DNA from: Pigoraptor vietnamica
Taxonomy: Eukaryota > Opisthokonta > Filasterea
Assembly: GCA_943704525.1 (NCBI GenBank)
Contig: CALSCQ010002432.1
Coordinates: forward strand, 1 to 19,630
DNA: 19,630 bases
Direction of reading: 5' to 3'
Part shown: positions 1 through 9,847 of the stretch, one piece after another
How positions within the stretch are numbered: position 1 is the stretch's first letter
How the letters are laid out: every line of letters begins with the position of its first letter
Notes under the pieces: generated by a model
Database searches by the model: none
Told to the model about the DNA's origin: nothing
The model's input: only the letters and a program-made list of their open reading frames with translations
Made by a program: the position numbers and the translations under genes

Positions 1-2
1 TG

Positions 3-2549
3 ATGGCCGTGAACAGCGACTGGGACGGCGGCGAGCACTCGCCCGCCTTCTTCTCGTCGGCTCAGCGCATCCCGAACGGCACGTTGTCGTTCCGCGGTGG
101 CATGTCGCCCTCGTCGTCGCTGCAGTCTGGCTCGGGCGAGTCGCTCTCGCAATCGTTCAAAGCGGCGCTTGCGGCGGTTGTGCCGCCATCGCGGCGCGAC
201 GTGGACATGGAAGATGTGGGTGCTGTTCGGACGGTATTTTTGGAGTGTAATCGTTTCATCGCATGTCTTCTGTTTTCTCTTTATGTCTCAGTGCAGCCGA
301 TACTGCTGTGTGAATGCACTGCTCGTGTATTGTGCTACAGTGGACTGGTGGTTCAGAGTGTGCCTAATGCCCTTCCCCTGTGCACTTCAGGCGGATGCCG
401 TGGAGACGGAGGTGCTCGTGGACGAGTCGCCGACGACGCCCCTCGCATCGCACGCGCCGCCCGCCATGCAGCAGCAGTCCAAACGGCCCGCCGTGAACAT
501 GGCCGCCCTGCGACAGTCGTCCGAAGCGAACGGCGAGAGCGAAGAGAGCGACGACAGCGCCAAGCCGTCCGTGGGGGAGGGGGACGACGCGTCGCGCGGG
601 GGTCCGATTGCGCACCCGATGGTGCAGAAGCTGGTGAAGCAGTCGACGCGGAAGCGCCGCGCGAGTGTGGCCGTGTGGAACGCGGTGATTGTGGAGGAGC
701 TGCAGAGCGACTCTGACTCGCAGAAGGTCATGCCCAAGCTGTCGCTGTCGGACATTCGGCAGATGGAGCGCGAGCGGATGCTTGCGGACGAGGGGCCCCT
801 TGCGCGGCGGGATCTCCTCATGCGCGTTTTTGGGCACCTGGACGTCAAGGACAGGGCGGCCGCAGCACAGGTGCGCGCGTGCGACTGTGTGCTGTGTGCA
901 TGCATGAGGGCTCGGTATAGCTGTTGCGTCATATGTGCCGTAGACCTTCTCTTCTACTTTCTGCATGCGCGTCTGTCGGCCTGCCTCTAACGGGATGTGT
1001 TCGCTGCAGGTGTGTCGCCAGTGGCACGACATCATCAACGACCCCGTGCTGCTTGAGCGCGTGGACTTGGGCGGCGCTCACAAGTCGGTGGGTGTTCCGC
1101 CTTGCTCTTTAGCACGGCGCGGTGTTGTGTATCTTGAAGGCCTTCCTGTTCCCGTGTTTTGAAGCTGTTGCCTGCGTCGGTAGTGATGTCATGCATCTCA
1201 AGACCGTCCCTGTGCTCCCGTGTGTTGGATTTATTTCTGCGTCGCACTGCGACTGACCGAACTTTTGTTTCCCTGTTCCCTGTGTTTTATGTGTTTTATG
1301 TGTTTCTGCCTCCGCTGCCACTTACTTGTGTTACTCGTGGTCCAGGTGACGGATCGCGTCCTGCTCACATTGCTGGAGCGGTGGGGCGAGCACATTGTTA
1401 CGCTCGACCTCAGTAACTGCTGGCACGTGACAGACGCCGGCATCAAGACGATTGCGGGACGCTGCCCGCGCCTCCGCCGCCTGTCGCTCTTCTCGTGCTG
1501 GTGGGTCACGCGCGCTGCTGTTTGCCTCACTCTGCATGGGCACGTGACTTTGGGTGCATGCTCCGAGGTACCGAAATTGCCTGTGTGTGTGTGTGTGTGT
1601 GAGCTATTAGCATTCACTATGCCATGCAGAATCGGTTTGGTCGAGCCTTAACGAAGCGTTCATGGCATGTGTCACTGGGGTTGTGCGTGCGTCGCTCACG
1701 TGAGCCGTTTGATTCGCAGGGAGGCGACGACGGACGGCCTCACGGCGCTTGCGCAGGGGCGGCCAGAGCTGGAATCGCTGGTGCTGTCCAACTGTCGCAA
1801 GATCACCGACGAGTCTGTTGCGGCGATTGCGACGCACTGCACGGGGCTGCGCGAGCTGGAGCTCTCGTACTGCAAGAATTTGTCGGACGCCGGCCTCGAG
1901 GTCATTGTGTCAAAGTGCCCGCGGCTCACGGTGCGTCTGTGCGCGTGCGTGCGCGTGAGTGTGCGAACGAGCGTCTTCTCTCCGTGTTGTGTGCTTATGA
2001 GCTGATCCGTCATCTCTCACCTCCCACGCGCAGCTCCTCAACCTCCAGCGGTGCACGCGGCTGACAAAGGACGGCTTCAGCGTGTTCCGCCGCTACCCCA
2101 ACCCTCACGTGCGCACGCTCATCCTCTCGGACCTCATCGCGATGGACGACAAGGCCGTGCTCGACATATGCGTCGGCTGCCCTGGCATCGCCAACCTCCA
2201 CATGTCCTTCTGCTTTGGCATCTCCGAGGTCGCGCTCTCCCACATTGCCGCCAACTGCTCGCGCCTCGCCCACCTCGACGTCTCGTGCTGCGGGAACGCC
2301 GTCACCGACAGCGCCGTTGCCGTCCTCGCGTCGTCGCCGTCGATGGCGCGCCTCACGACGCTCAACCTGCGCAATTGCCCGCTGATCACGGACCAGGCCG
2401 TGCTCTCGCTTGAGACGGGGTGCCCGTCCCTCACGCGACTCAACGTCAGCAACTGCAAGGCGCTGTCGCCGGGAATTGCAGACCGCGTGCAGCGCATCGC
2501 GCACGTCGTCATTACCACGACGACGCTCAAGCGCTTTGCGTCGGTGTGA
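3..2549 (+). CDS. F-box / leucine-rich-repeat (FBXL-type) protein, 6 exons, 5' end possibly incomplete
   Basis: Likely substrate-recognition subunit of an SCF E3 ubiquitin ligase. Proposed exons: 3-215, 391-870, 1010-1087, 1346-1500, 1720-1930, 2034-2549; all joins keep frame, giving about 550 residues and a TGA stop. Residues 1-205 are Ser/acidic-rich and probably disordered. An F-box (about 209-250) spans intron 2: LLMRVFGHLDVKDR is followed by VCRQWHDIINDP. From about residue 258 to 540 run cysteine-containing LRRs of the AMN1/FBXL type, with repeated L-x-L-x-x-C cores such as LDLSNCWHVTDAGI, LVLSNCRKITDESV and LNLRNCPLITDQAV. The first intron could instead start at 234 (GTATTT), adding 6 residues; 216 (GTGGGT) was preferred because it matches the other donors. 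The ATG at 3 is only two bases from the window edge, so upstream exons cannot be excluded. Fold and F-box are clear; substrate and exact orthology are unknown. Confidence 0.88.
1582..1601 (+). repeat. (TG)10 microsatellite in intron 4 of the F-box gene
   Basis: Pure TG dinucleotide run within the intron 1501-1719. It gives rise to a meaningless Val-Cys reading frame. Confidence 0.95.
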
Positions 2550-2828
2550 GGCGAGGGTTTTCTGTGGCTCTTCTTTTTTTCCGGGGCGTGTTCAGCGTTC
2601 CCGTCCCCTGTGTTGCGGTGTGTTCTGCGAATCGAATTATTGCGCCCCGCTTGTATTGCGCTGCTGCGTGTGCTCGCTTGGTGTTGCGCTGTGCCTCTTT
2701 GTGCGTGCGTGCGCGTGCGTGGTGGCCTGTCAACAAAAATGCCGCGATCAGAGCTTGCGCGTTTTGCCACTTTAATGGTAGCATGTGTTACATTGAACTC
2801 GACGCGCGCGCTACGCACTCGCAACGCT
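2550..2828. other. convergent 3' intergenic region
   Basis: 279 bp between the stop of the F-box gene and the proposed stop of the kinase. It contains GTGCGTGCG-rich sequence; no AATAAA signal or convincing coding segment was seen. Confidence 0.6.
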
Positions 2829-4207
2829 TCACAGGTACTCCCGAATAACTTCGGCAATCCCCTCATCAACGTCCGCCAGGACGCCATTTTTCCGCAGCAG
2901 CGCCACGCCAGCAAACTTGCCGTAGGCCACGCGTATCTTCGCAAACTCCGCCCGAGAGCTCGCCCCACTCTGGCGTCCCTGGCGTCAGTTCGAACCGCTT
3001 CCCGACCTCCTTCTCGAGCTCAGCGAGCGTCATTGTCTTGGCCGATGCTGTGCCGCCCACCGACCCACCCGGCGACGACGTCGAGTGCGGCGGCGACAGC
3101 GGCGACGGGTGCACCGGCAGTGCACCCGGCCGCAGCACGCTGCTCCTCAGCCGCGACTGCAGCACGCTCACCGTCTGCGCCGTCGACCCCTCGAACATCC
3201 CCGCGTTGCTCAGCATCTTCACCACTCCGTCCGCAGACAGCCGTGCCGTCACGCTGTGGCACAGCATCGCACGCAGCACGAGCAGCACCATCGCGTTTGG
3301 GTGCTCCTTGTTGTCCACCGCGAAGTCCTTTTTCTGCTCGTGGAACTGGCGCACGTCCTCCTTCCCGCCCAGCACCGGCCGCATGAACAGCCGCAGCGCC
3401 TCGAGCATCGTCAGCCCGAGCGAGTAGGCGTCCGTCCATGCGCTGAACTGGGCGTCTTCGTCCCTCTCCCACGCGAGAAACACCTCCGGCGCCATGTACG
3501 GCAGCGTGCCCCGCGCCCCCTCCGTCTTCGCGTAGTCCTTCGCGCGCGACACCACAGACGACAGCCCGAAATCCGCCAGCTTGAACTGCATCTTGCCATC
3601 GACGAGGATGTTCTCGGGCTTGATGTCGCAGTGCACGACGCCCATGCGCCCGCAGTACGCGAGCCCGTCCACCATGTCGCACAGCAGCAGCAGCAAGTGG
3701 TCGCGTCCGTCCGGCAGCGCCGCCTCCAGAAACGCATTCCCGCCCCCCGCATCCCTCACCGCGACCGCAGAGACAATGAGGTCCTTCAGGCTGCCCCCGC
3801 GCACATCTCGAGAAGCGCAAACACCGCCCCCGACCCATCGCCCCACGCATCCTCGCACCGCACGACGCACCGGTGACGCAACTGACGGTGCAGCTGCACC
3901 TCCCGCGCTGCGAGAGCGTCGTCCACACCGCCCTGCCACTTGAGCGCCCGCTCACCGCCACCCGCACCCCCGGTCACACGGTACACGCGCCCGAATGCGC
4001 CGCCGCCGAGAAACGCAACGACCGAGTAGACGTCGCCGGTGCCGAGGAGCGCACCACGTCACCCACGGCAATGGGAAGCGGCCGGGCCGGGACATGGTGT
4101 TCATGCTCAGCCCCCTTTTGATTCGCTTCGTCCGTCTTGCTTTTCTCGGGTGGCGCGACGAAGTTTTGAGGGCGTGGTCGACGGACCACTGTAAAAGATT
4201 TTTGCAA
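2829..4207 (-). CDS. Ser/Thr protein kinase, intronless, reading frame broken three times
   Basis: Protein kinase domain with the motifs in order: glycine loop LGGGAFGRVY (about 4022-3985), catalytic Lys in RALKW, alpha-C Glu in REVQLHRQL, catalytic loop HCDIKPEN, DFG, APE, and the alpha-F Asp in DAYSLGL. HRD is HCD, so it is a non-RD type. The motifs lie in different frames. A base seems missing near 4045-4050, joining the GDVVR segment to LGTGDVYSVV. Another is missing in the C run 3794-3798, between EMCAG and SLKDLI. An extra base seems present at 2951-2953, after which the frame reads AEFAKIRVAYGKF and stops with TGA at 2831-2829. No GT-AG intron explains any of these. Two breaks sit at G/C runs and every catalytic residue survives, so sequence error is as likely as pseudogenisation. 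The start is uncertain: 4207 is the first Met of the upstream frame. It is convergent with the F-box gene. No closer family assigned. Confidence 0.72.
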
Positions 4208-4468
4208 TTCCCAAGGGGTTGTCCGGCTTCGTGAGTGCCCCTGGTCCGGCTAACGCACATCATCTCTCTCGTTCGCAGCGCGCATTTCTGTGACTTTTGC
4301 GGCAATCGCTCCGCCGCAAGATATAAAACGAGCGAGAGGGTTTAGCCCACTTGGATAACACCCAGGCGGTGCAATTGATCGGAAGAAGAAGAGCGAGTTT
4401 CATTCACTGCATTCTGCACGTGCCGTGTCGCACACGCGCCCACACACACACACACACCCCGCGCGCGC
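4208..4468. other. intergenic region with small hairpin and TATA-like element
   Basis: Lies between the kinase 5' side and the reductase 3' end. A 7-bp inverted repeat (TTGCGGC at 4297-4303, GCCGCAA at 4313-4319) is followed directly by ATATAAAA on the + strand. No + strand gene follows it, so it is not an obvious promoter. A short CA run (about 4441-4458) precedes the reductase stop codon. Confidence 0.4.
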
Positions 4469-4840
4469 TTACGAGCGCTTCTTGCGGAGGGCCGACTTGC
4501 GCGCGGCGAGCATCTGACCCGACACGATGCGGTTGAGCAGCCACTCTGGGATGAGCGCGCTGACGTAGGCCTGGACCCTGTGTCCCCAGTAGCCGAACGT
4601 GCGCTTCTCGTACCCAAGCGTCGAGAGGGCGGCCTTGGCGTAGGCGTCCGAGGTGGGGATGAGCATGGACGAGCGGCGAATCTTGCTCATGTTGGTCACG
4701 ACAAAAAAGGGCATCACCGACTGCACCCACACGCCGGAGCCGCTGCACTCGACGTCAAGCGCGCGCGAGAAAAAGTCCATGTAGGCTGCGCGTTGAATGA
4801 CAAGGGATTCAGTACGTCACCCACACACACCTCACTAACT

Positions 4841-4874
<34 letters not shown>

Positions 4875-5400
4875 CACGCACATGCACACGCACGCACACC
4901 CTTACCAATAGGCTGACACTTGCACAAGTACAGCAGCACCTAACGAAGGCAAAGAACACGCGGCTGTGGTAACACCCACCCTTCGTGCCAGAGTAAACGG
5001 TGAGATAAGGGGCGGGGAGGAAGCCGCTGCCAGAGCTGATGTTGACAATGGCTCCGCGCTTGCTGTTGTGATCATGTGATGCACGTCCCATCAGCCCAAG
5101 TCACGCGCAAGACTTTCCTCATCACTCAGAAGAGAGTCCTTCAGTTCATGCTACAGGTAGAGACCTCCGCAAGAGCACAGCAGAAAGGGTGTGTGTTGGG
5201 AGGAGGTCCGTGCGCGGTCGCCCAGTGACCCACCGCTGGACCATTCCGCCGACGAGGCCGTGCGAGAGGATGGTTGCGGCCGTGACATTGATGTCGATGA
5301 CCTGGTAAATCTTGTCCTCGGGAATGTCCTGCAGGAAGTCGGGGTGGTCGTAGCTCACGCCCACGTTGTTCACTACGCGCGCAAGAGGGGCGGTGAGACT

Positions 5401-5444
<44 letters not shown>

Positions 5445-6568
5445 CTCGCTTGTGTGAACGCAGACATGCATGCACGCGGCAAGGCGTGAAGGCCCCAGGC
5501 GCACTTGAGCACAGTTGCACAAATGAGTACACGCATGCAACGCACGCACACATGGCGCATACATCATCAGCACAGGCACAAACACGATACAAGACAAAAA
5601 AAAATTCAACAAAACCCACCGAGCACGCCGATGTCGAGGGGCTTGAGCGCCTCGAGGAGCGCGGGGTAAACGACGCGGCCCTTCGAAAAGTCGCAGACGA
5701 GGTAGCGCACCTCTACCTTGTACTTGTTGCCTGTCAAGGCACGTGTCAGAGACGCATGCTTACGCCGCGCAGTTGTAACACACAGCACGCACACACTGAA
5801 ACCAAAGTCGAAGGCAGCTCTCACACACGCAACACGAAACACAGGCACACACAATGGCACGACAAATAACACGAAAGAAAGCAATCGAACACACAGCTAC
5901 AATGCGGCCACACCGAGAAAACAATCAAACGCCACACGAGGGATGCAATCAGACACAGCGACACCCACGAATGTCGTCGGCGACCGTCTTGAGCTTCTCC
6001 TCAGAGCGGCTGACGAGCATAATCTTGAGCCCACGGCGCGCAAGCTCCTTCGCGTACGACAGGCCGATGCCGTCCGTGCTGCCAGTGACCACTGTCGGAA
6101 CAGTCGCACAGCAAGTGTGAGGCACTCACGCACGCATTCAAGTACGACCACTATTGAAGCTAAGTCACACTGGTACCGGCTGATTGAGTCACATAAGTAC
6201 ACGCACACACAAGCACGCACCAGCCCATTCGCCGAGCTTGCGGAGGTCCTTCGACGGCCGAAGGAGCGTCGCGTAAACGGCACGCGCAAACGTGAACGCC
6301 ACGCCAAGCGCCTGCACGCGATGCACGTCGCATTAGGTGTGCCCACAACGCCCAGCAAGTATTAATAAGACCACCAACGTACGTTACTGATGTTACACAG
6401 CCCTTCACCCCAACAATAACCGCATCAAATGGAAGGAAGCGGCGGAGTGAAAAGGAGCACAAGCTGCTGACACTCGCAACCATTTTATCGACTCGTGAAT
6501 TGGCACCCCACCTTGAAGCCGAGGAAAGCGGCCGCCACAGCGACCACGGCCGTGTTGACGTCCGTCAT
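4469..6568 (-). CDS. very-long-chain 3-oxoacyl-CoA reductase (HSD17B12/KAR family SDR), 7 exons
   Basis: NADPH-dependent reduction of 3-ketoacyl-CoA, the second step of microsomal fatty-acid elongation, at the ER membrane. Exons in coding order: 6568-6512, 6311-6221, 6091-5969, 5730-5620, 5372-5234, 5062-4980, 4785-4469; every splice phase matches, giving 306 residues, close to the family's usual ~310. The N-terminus is hydrophobic (about 5-35), then comes the cofactor loop TGSTDGIG (52-59), NNVG (129-132), and the catalytic Ser184 in NISSGSG with Tyr197 and Lys201 (YSGTK). The C-terminus ends KKRS, fitting the KKxx ER-retrieval signal. The [21 protein letters not shown]-type junction and the [11 protein letters not shown] segment are typical of the HSD17B12/let-767/KAR group rather than generic SDRs. 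It is transcribed away from the membrane-protein gene at 6951. Steroid versus acyl-CoA preference cannot be read from sequence; elongation is the inference for a protist. Confidence 0.93.
4841..4875. repeat. (CA)10(TA)7 compound microsatellite in the last intron of the reductase gene
   Basis: Pure CA run followed immediately by a TA run, inside intron 4786-4979. Confidence 0.93.
5402..5444. repeat. 43-base uninterrupted G tract (C tract on the sense strand of the reductase gene)
   Basis: 43 consecutive G on the + strand inside intron 5373-5619 of the minus-strand reductase gene. On the sense strand it is C43, ending about 29 nt before the 3' splice site at 5373, where a polypyrimidine tract would be expected. 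The G-rich strand is the transcription template. Confidence 0.95.
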
Positions 6569-6697
6569 GGTGAAAGAGAGAGAGAGCGCGCGCGCTTTCG
6601 TATAAGAGTGAGTGAGAGAATAAGATGAAGAGAGAGCGTTGAATGGTTGTTGAGTGTCCACATGGCGTGTGGGAGCGTGGTAAGGGTTGGGATGTGC

Positions 6698-6705
6698 CTT
6701 ATATA
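6698..6705 (-). promoter_or_regulatory. TATA box candidate for the reductase gene
   Basis: On the minus strand the sequence reads TATATAAG, about 130 bp upstream of the reductase ATG at 6568. Match to the canonical TATA element is good; spacing suggests a leader of about 100 nt. Confidence 0.5.
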
Positions 6706-6859
6706 GGTTCGTGGTGGCCGCTAAAATAGCAGACAATGTGATGTGAACTGAGGGGTTAGGCATACGGTTGGGGTTAGGGTGAGGTTGGCCTCCACATAAA
6801 GCACAGAGATGCTAAGTATAGCAAGATTGGGCAATCGTAACATTAGAGTAACACACGCG

Positions 6860-6871
6860 GATCACGTGATC
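6860..6871. promoter_or_regulatory. E-box palindrome GATCACGTGATC
   Basis: Perfect 12-bp palindrome around the bHLH-type core CACGTG, 80 bp upstream of the membrane-protein ATG. One of five TCACGTGA copies in the window. Confidence 0.4.
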
Positions 6872-6950
6872 TGCCGACGTCATCCACAAAAGAAAACGAG
6901 TGGGCCCCCAACTCTCTCACACGCACACGCGCGCGCATTCTTCGCTGCGA

Positions 6951-7784
6951 ATGGAGCAGCAAAGCGCCCCCTTGTACCTCGCCTCACTCAACGCAGCTGC
7001 GATCGCCGGTGCCGTTGCGCTCGCAAGGGCCAATCCGGCGGCGCTCGTGGCCACCGGCGTCGCAGTCACAGGGTATCTCGCCAGGCGCTATGTCGCCACG
7101 CGGGCACACCGCACGCGTCTGCAATGGGGCGGCTTCGCAAAGGTCGTCGGTGTCGTCCCACTGGGCATGTGCGCAGTGGTTGCGTACGGTCTCGCGCCAA
7201 AATACTGGCGGGAACGCAATCTGTGGTGGTTTACGGCGTATGTGAACGCGGCCGTCGTGGGTAACATCGCCGGCATGATGTTCGCGCCATCCGGCGGGAC
7301 GCTGCGCGGGCGCACGACGCGAATAGCGTGCGCGTCTCTCGTGGTTTGGCTGCTGCGGGAGATGTCATCGCAAGGGTGGAGGACGGTTCGCTATGACGCC
7401 GACGGCACTTTCCTCTTCACCGCATCGCCGTTGGCGTGGATTGCGTCGCACGCACTCTATCGTGCTGCGCTAATAACGCTGCCGTCGTTCGAGACCGGTC
7501 GATACCTCATTATGGAACCGGCGAGCTTAAGTACGATGTTTGTGCTGCATCGCGTGTTGCGGGGGCCGCAGAAGGGATTTCCCGTGAGCGCATACTTTGG
7601 GTACGCGGACACGCTAGTCGTCGCGTGCACAACTGTCGTGTCGAAGCTGTTCGACGAAGCGCGCGGCGGCTCGTTTGCTGTGAGTGCGTGGAAGGGATGG
7701 CGGTTGAGTGATCGCGCGCTGGACGTCGCATGTGTGTGCGTGCACGCGCTCGTGTCGTGCGTTGCCGCGTGGCACATGTTGTGA
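6951..7784 (+). CDS. uncharacterised multi-pass membrane protein, intronless
   Basis: 277-residue open frame from ATG at 6951 to TGA; I do not recognise the family. Hydrophobic stretches suggest six to eight membrane segments: about 8-45 (one or two), 62-82, 92-112, 124-136, 158-178, 218-232 and 256-274. They are separated by basic loops (ARRYVATRAHRTR near 44-56, RGRTTR near 119-124). There is no clear cleavable signal peptide; the Ala-rich N-terminus could be a signal anchor. Polar landmarks include YWRERNLWWF (85-94), VRYDADGTFLF (146-156) and FGYADT (216-221). The start was chosen because the frame upstream of 6951 is repetitive ACAC/CGCG leader, and the in-frame upstream ATG at 6900 would encode a His/Thr/Arg-rich non-membrane extension. 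It is the only intact gene in the window without introns, which could mean recent transfer or retroposition, or simply chance. Confidence 0.72.
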   Translation: MEQQSAPLYLASLNAAAIAGAVALARANPAALVATGVAVTGYLARRYVATRAHRTRLQWGGFAKVVGVVPLGMCAVVAYGLAPKYWRERNLWWFTAYVNAAVVGNIAGMMFAPSGGTLRGRTTRIACASLVVWLLREMSSQGWRTVRYDADGTFLFTASPLAWIASHALYRAALITLPSFETGRYLIMEPASLSTMFVLHRVLRGPQKGFPVSAYFGYADTLVVACTTVVSKLFDEARGGSFAVSAWKGWRLSDRALDVACVCVHALVSCVAAWHML

Positions 7785-7990
7785 ATGGACGGCAGTTTTC
7801 ATACAGCTTCGATCAGTGACTTGCGACGTCAGCCCATGCCATGCGCTCGCTCTCCCACACACTCCAAATTGCAGTCCTCAAATGGGCACCGCTTGCAATT
7901 TGTGAGGCTGCAGGTCGAGCACAGTCACACACATCGTAGAAGTCTCAACCACCACCACCACTCCTTCGAGCCTTTGGCAACACGGTGTTG

Positions 7991-9202
7991 TTAATTTTGC
8001 GCCGGCTTGAACCGCGCCTCCATGCCCTCGATCAGCCGCCGGTGGTCAAACGACGCGGGGTCCTTGTTGAATGCACGCACCGCCGCATACGCCTCCGGGG
8101 TGGTCGCGTAGTACAGCTGCACCTGGTTCGCAAGCACGACGGCGTCCTCTGTCGTGAGGGGGTCGGTGGGCTGGCCGCACATCAGCACGAGCCCTTTGCT
8201 CTCGCGGAGGTTCACGTAGTGCGTGAGGGTGAGGCGCGGCACGGCGTTCTCCTGGCGGCTCTTGTACTCGAGCAGGCCCGTGAAGAAGCACTGGTGCCCG
8301 GAAAACTGGCCGAGGAACATCTCGTAGCCATCCGCGCGTGGGACGGGGTACACAAACTGCGTTGGGTGAGGGTGTTACAGGACGGCTGCACTCGCCAGGG
8401 ATCACGTGACACGAAGACACTACGCGAGCGCACAAGCGTCATAGCACGCATGCATCTCACGACGCAGCACACAAACGCCCTTCGCATGAAGCGCACGCGG
8501 CGCACGCCCAGCACACGCACCAGCGGGCACTCTGCGGCGCGCATGTACATTCGCTGATATGTCGCGGAGGGGATTGCGGCGGACACAAAGGGGCGACCGC
8601 GGTGGTATTCGACCCACAGCTGCGCCACAAACTCGGGCGTAGCGTCCGCGAGTTTGTCCATGCGTAGAATGTCCGACAGCCGCTGCGTCCACGAAGGGCA
8701 ATCGGCTTCAGAGGTGTGCGCCATGTGCGTGCCGCGACCTTAGAAAAGCGAAATCCTTCTGTTCCAATAACTGCACACACACACACACACACACCGGCAC
8801 ATTCGACGGCAACCCGTCTTCCTCTCGTATGTGGACGCCCTTCGCCTTCGGTCCCTTCTCGTCCGCAGCGGCCGCGGATGGCGTGAGCGGCGGCTGAATG
8901 TGGTGGGCATACCCCGGCCGCTTCGCGTCGTAATACTTTGCAATGTCGTTCTCCACTTCCAACGCACTCGGTCGATCACCCGCACTCGATACGGCGGCGC
9001 TGCGTGCGTGCATTTCGTGGCGTGAGCCGAGTGCGTTGTGCTCGAGAGGGACGGGTATTGCGACAGTGCGAGCGAGTGCAGTGAAGCGTGCCGTCCCATG
9101 GCCCTTCAGCCCACAGACGAAACAAACTCTGCCGCAAAAAAATCGAAAGCGCACGTGTCCAGACGCCCGCCACACTTGTTTCAAGGCGAAACAGACACCC
9201 AC
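7991..9202 (-). CDS. ATPAF1: ATP synthase F1 complex assembly factor 1 (ATP11/ATPAF1), 3 exons
   Basis: Mitochondrial matrix chaperone that binds free F1 beta subunits during F1-ATPase assembly. Exons in coding order: 9202-8795, 8682-8521, 8356-7991, all phase 0, giving 311 residues (human about 328). The conserved core is plain: LSDILRMDKL..AQLWVEYH, then VYPVPRADGYEMFLGQF (192-208), HYVNLRESKGLVLM (236-249) and NQVQLYYAT (267-275), ending ARFKPAQN. The first ~57 residues are Arg/Phe/Val-rich with almost no acids, fitting a mitochondrial presequence; a later start at 9013 (MHARSAAV) is possible. Exon 1 to 2 was joined from the GTGTGT donor at 8794 to the acceptor before 8682. A 24-nt alternative intron was rejected because a stop follows in frame. 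It is convergent with the membrane-protein gene. The N-terminal ~135 residues are not conserved enough to verify by eye. Confidence 0.9.
8774..8794. repeat. CA microsatellite at the 5' splice site of ATPAF1 intron 1
   Basis: CA run on the + strand; on the sense strand the intron itself begins GTGTGTGT, so the repeat forms the donor site. Confidence 0.85.
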
Positions 9203-9847
9203 GCATTCCGCTGTGCTATCTTGGCGGCGTACTTGTCAAGAAAGGGATTCGGCGCTGCCAAATGCAACGGAAGGGAGTCAACACATCCATTCGCACGCGT
9301 CTGCGTCACACAATGGAGTGCCTCAAACACACGGCATCACATAACACGCGCACCCTTCGCCTCTCCTGGCGACTCGCCGTCCCTTTTTGCGTCCGCACCA
9401 GCGGTAGATGCCCTTCGCAGCCGCCAACCCCACTGCCATTCGAGCGGGTTCAGGGCGCCCGCCGCGCTCTGTGCGAGTCGCTGGTTCGACAGCCGCGAGA
9501 GCAACATGGCAGCAACGGAGGTATCCGACGCGCTATGTCCGTTGCAAGTAAGAGTGTGTGTGTGTGTGTAGGGGGTGTACGCACGCGTGTACAAGTGGAG
9601 TGCTGTTACTCCACGGGAAAGGCCCGCAAGGGGTTGATATTACACATAACTCAACATCGAGCCAAATCGCATAATAAGCGGTGGAAAATAAATATAATTG
9701 GGGTGACATGTGGAGTCGAGATTTGCGGCACGTGTGTTACACACACGCTCACACACTCACGCACACACTCGCACACACACTCGCACACACACGCACAAGA
9801 AGGTTCTTGTTTTGCGTGCGTACGCGTGCGTTTGGCGTGCTTTGAAA
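9203..9847. other. divergent intergenic region between ATPAF1 and JMJD6
   Basis: 645 bp with no supported gene. Open frames cross it but show no family features. An ATG at 9506 opens a short frame (MAATEVSDALCPLQ) ending in GTAAGA at 9547-9552, which resembles a first exon, but no matching second exon was found and that donor type is not used elsewhere here. AT-rich AAATAAATATAA (about 9687-9698) lies about 150 bp before the JMJD6 ATG and may be a TATA-type element. CA-rich imperfect repeats fill 9739-9797. Confidence 0.45.
9687..9698 (+). promoter_or_regulatory. possible TATA-type element for JMJD6
   Basis: The only strongly AT-rich stretch in this divergent region, AAATAAATATAA, about 150 bp upstream of the JMJD6 start codon. 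Placement is compatible with a core promoter, but there is no independent support. Confidence 0.25.

Larger units (their letters stand above)
6569..6950. promoter_or_regulatory. divergent intergenic promoter region (reductase / membrane protein)
   Basis: 382 bp between two divergent start codons. It holds a TATA element for the minus-strand gene (6698-6705), a 12-bp E-box palindrome (6860-6871), a GACGTCAT CRE half-like site (about 6876-6883), a GA-rich leader next to the reductase ATG, and two isolated GGGTTAG/TTAGGG-like words (6753-6781) that are not a telomere array. Confidence 0.6.

Noticed and set aside
4319-4328. Promoter for a + strand gene from the ATATAAAA element
   Set aside because: No + strand gene follows; the next gene is the 3' end of the minus-strand reductase.
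5402-5444. Polyglycine / polyproline coding exon
   Set aside because: The tract lies inside an intron whose flanking exons join perfectly in the conserved LVNNVG motif.
6751-6786. Telomeric TTAGGG repeat
   Set aside because: Only isolated GGGTTAG-type words, no tandem array.
8762-8794. 24-nt intron in ATPAF1 between the GTGTGT donor and the first CAG
   Set aside because: The frame needed for the downstream core meets a stop; the 112-nt intron ending before 8682 keeps phase and fits the other intron sizes.
9506-9552. First exon of an extra gene ending in a textbook GTAAGA donor
   Set aside because: No compatible downstream exon was found, and GTAAGA is not used by any of the 30 supported introns.
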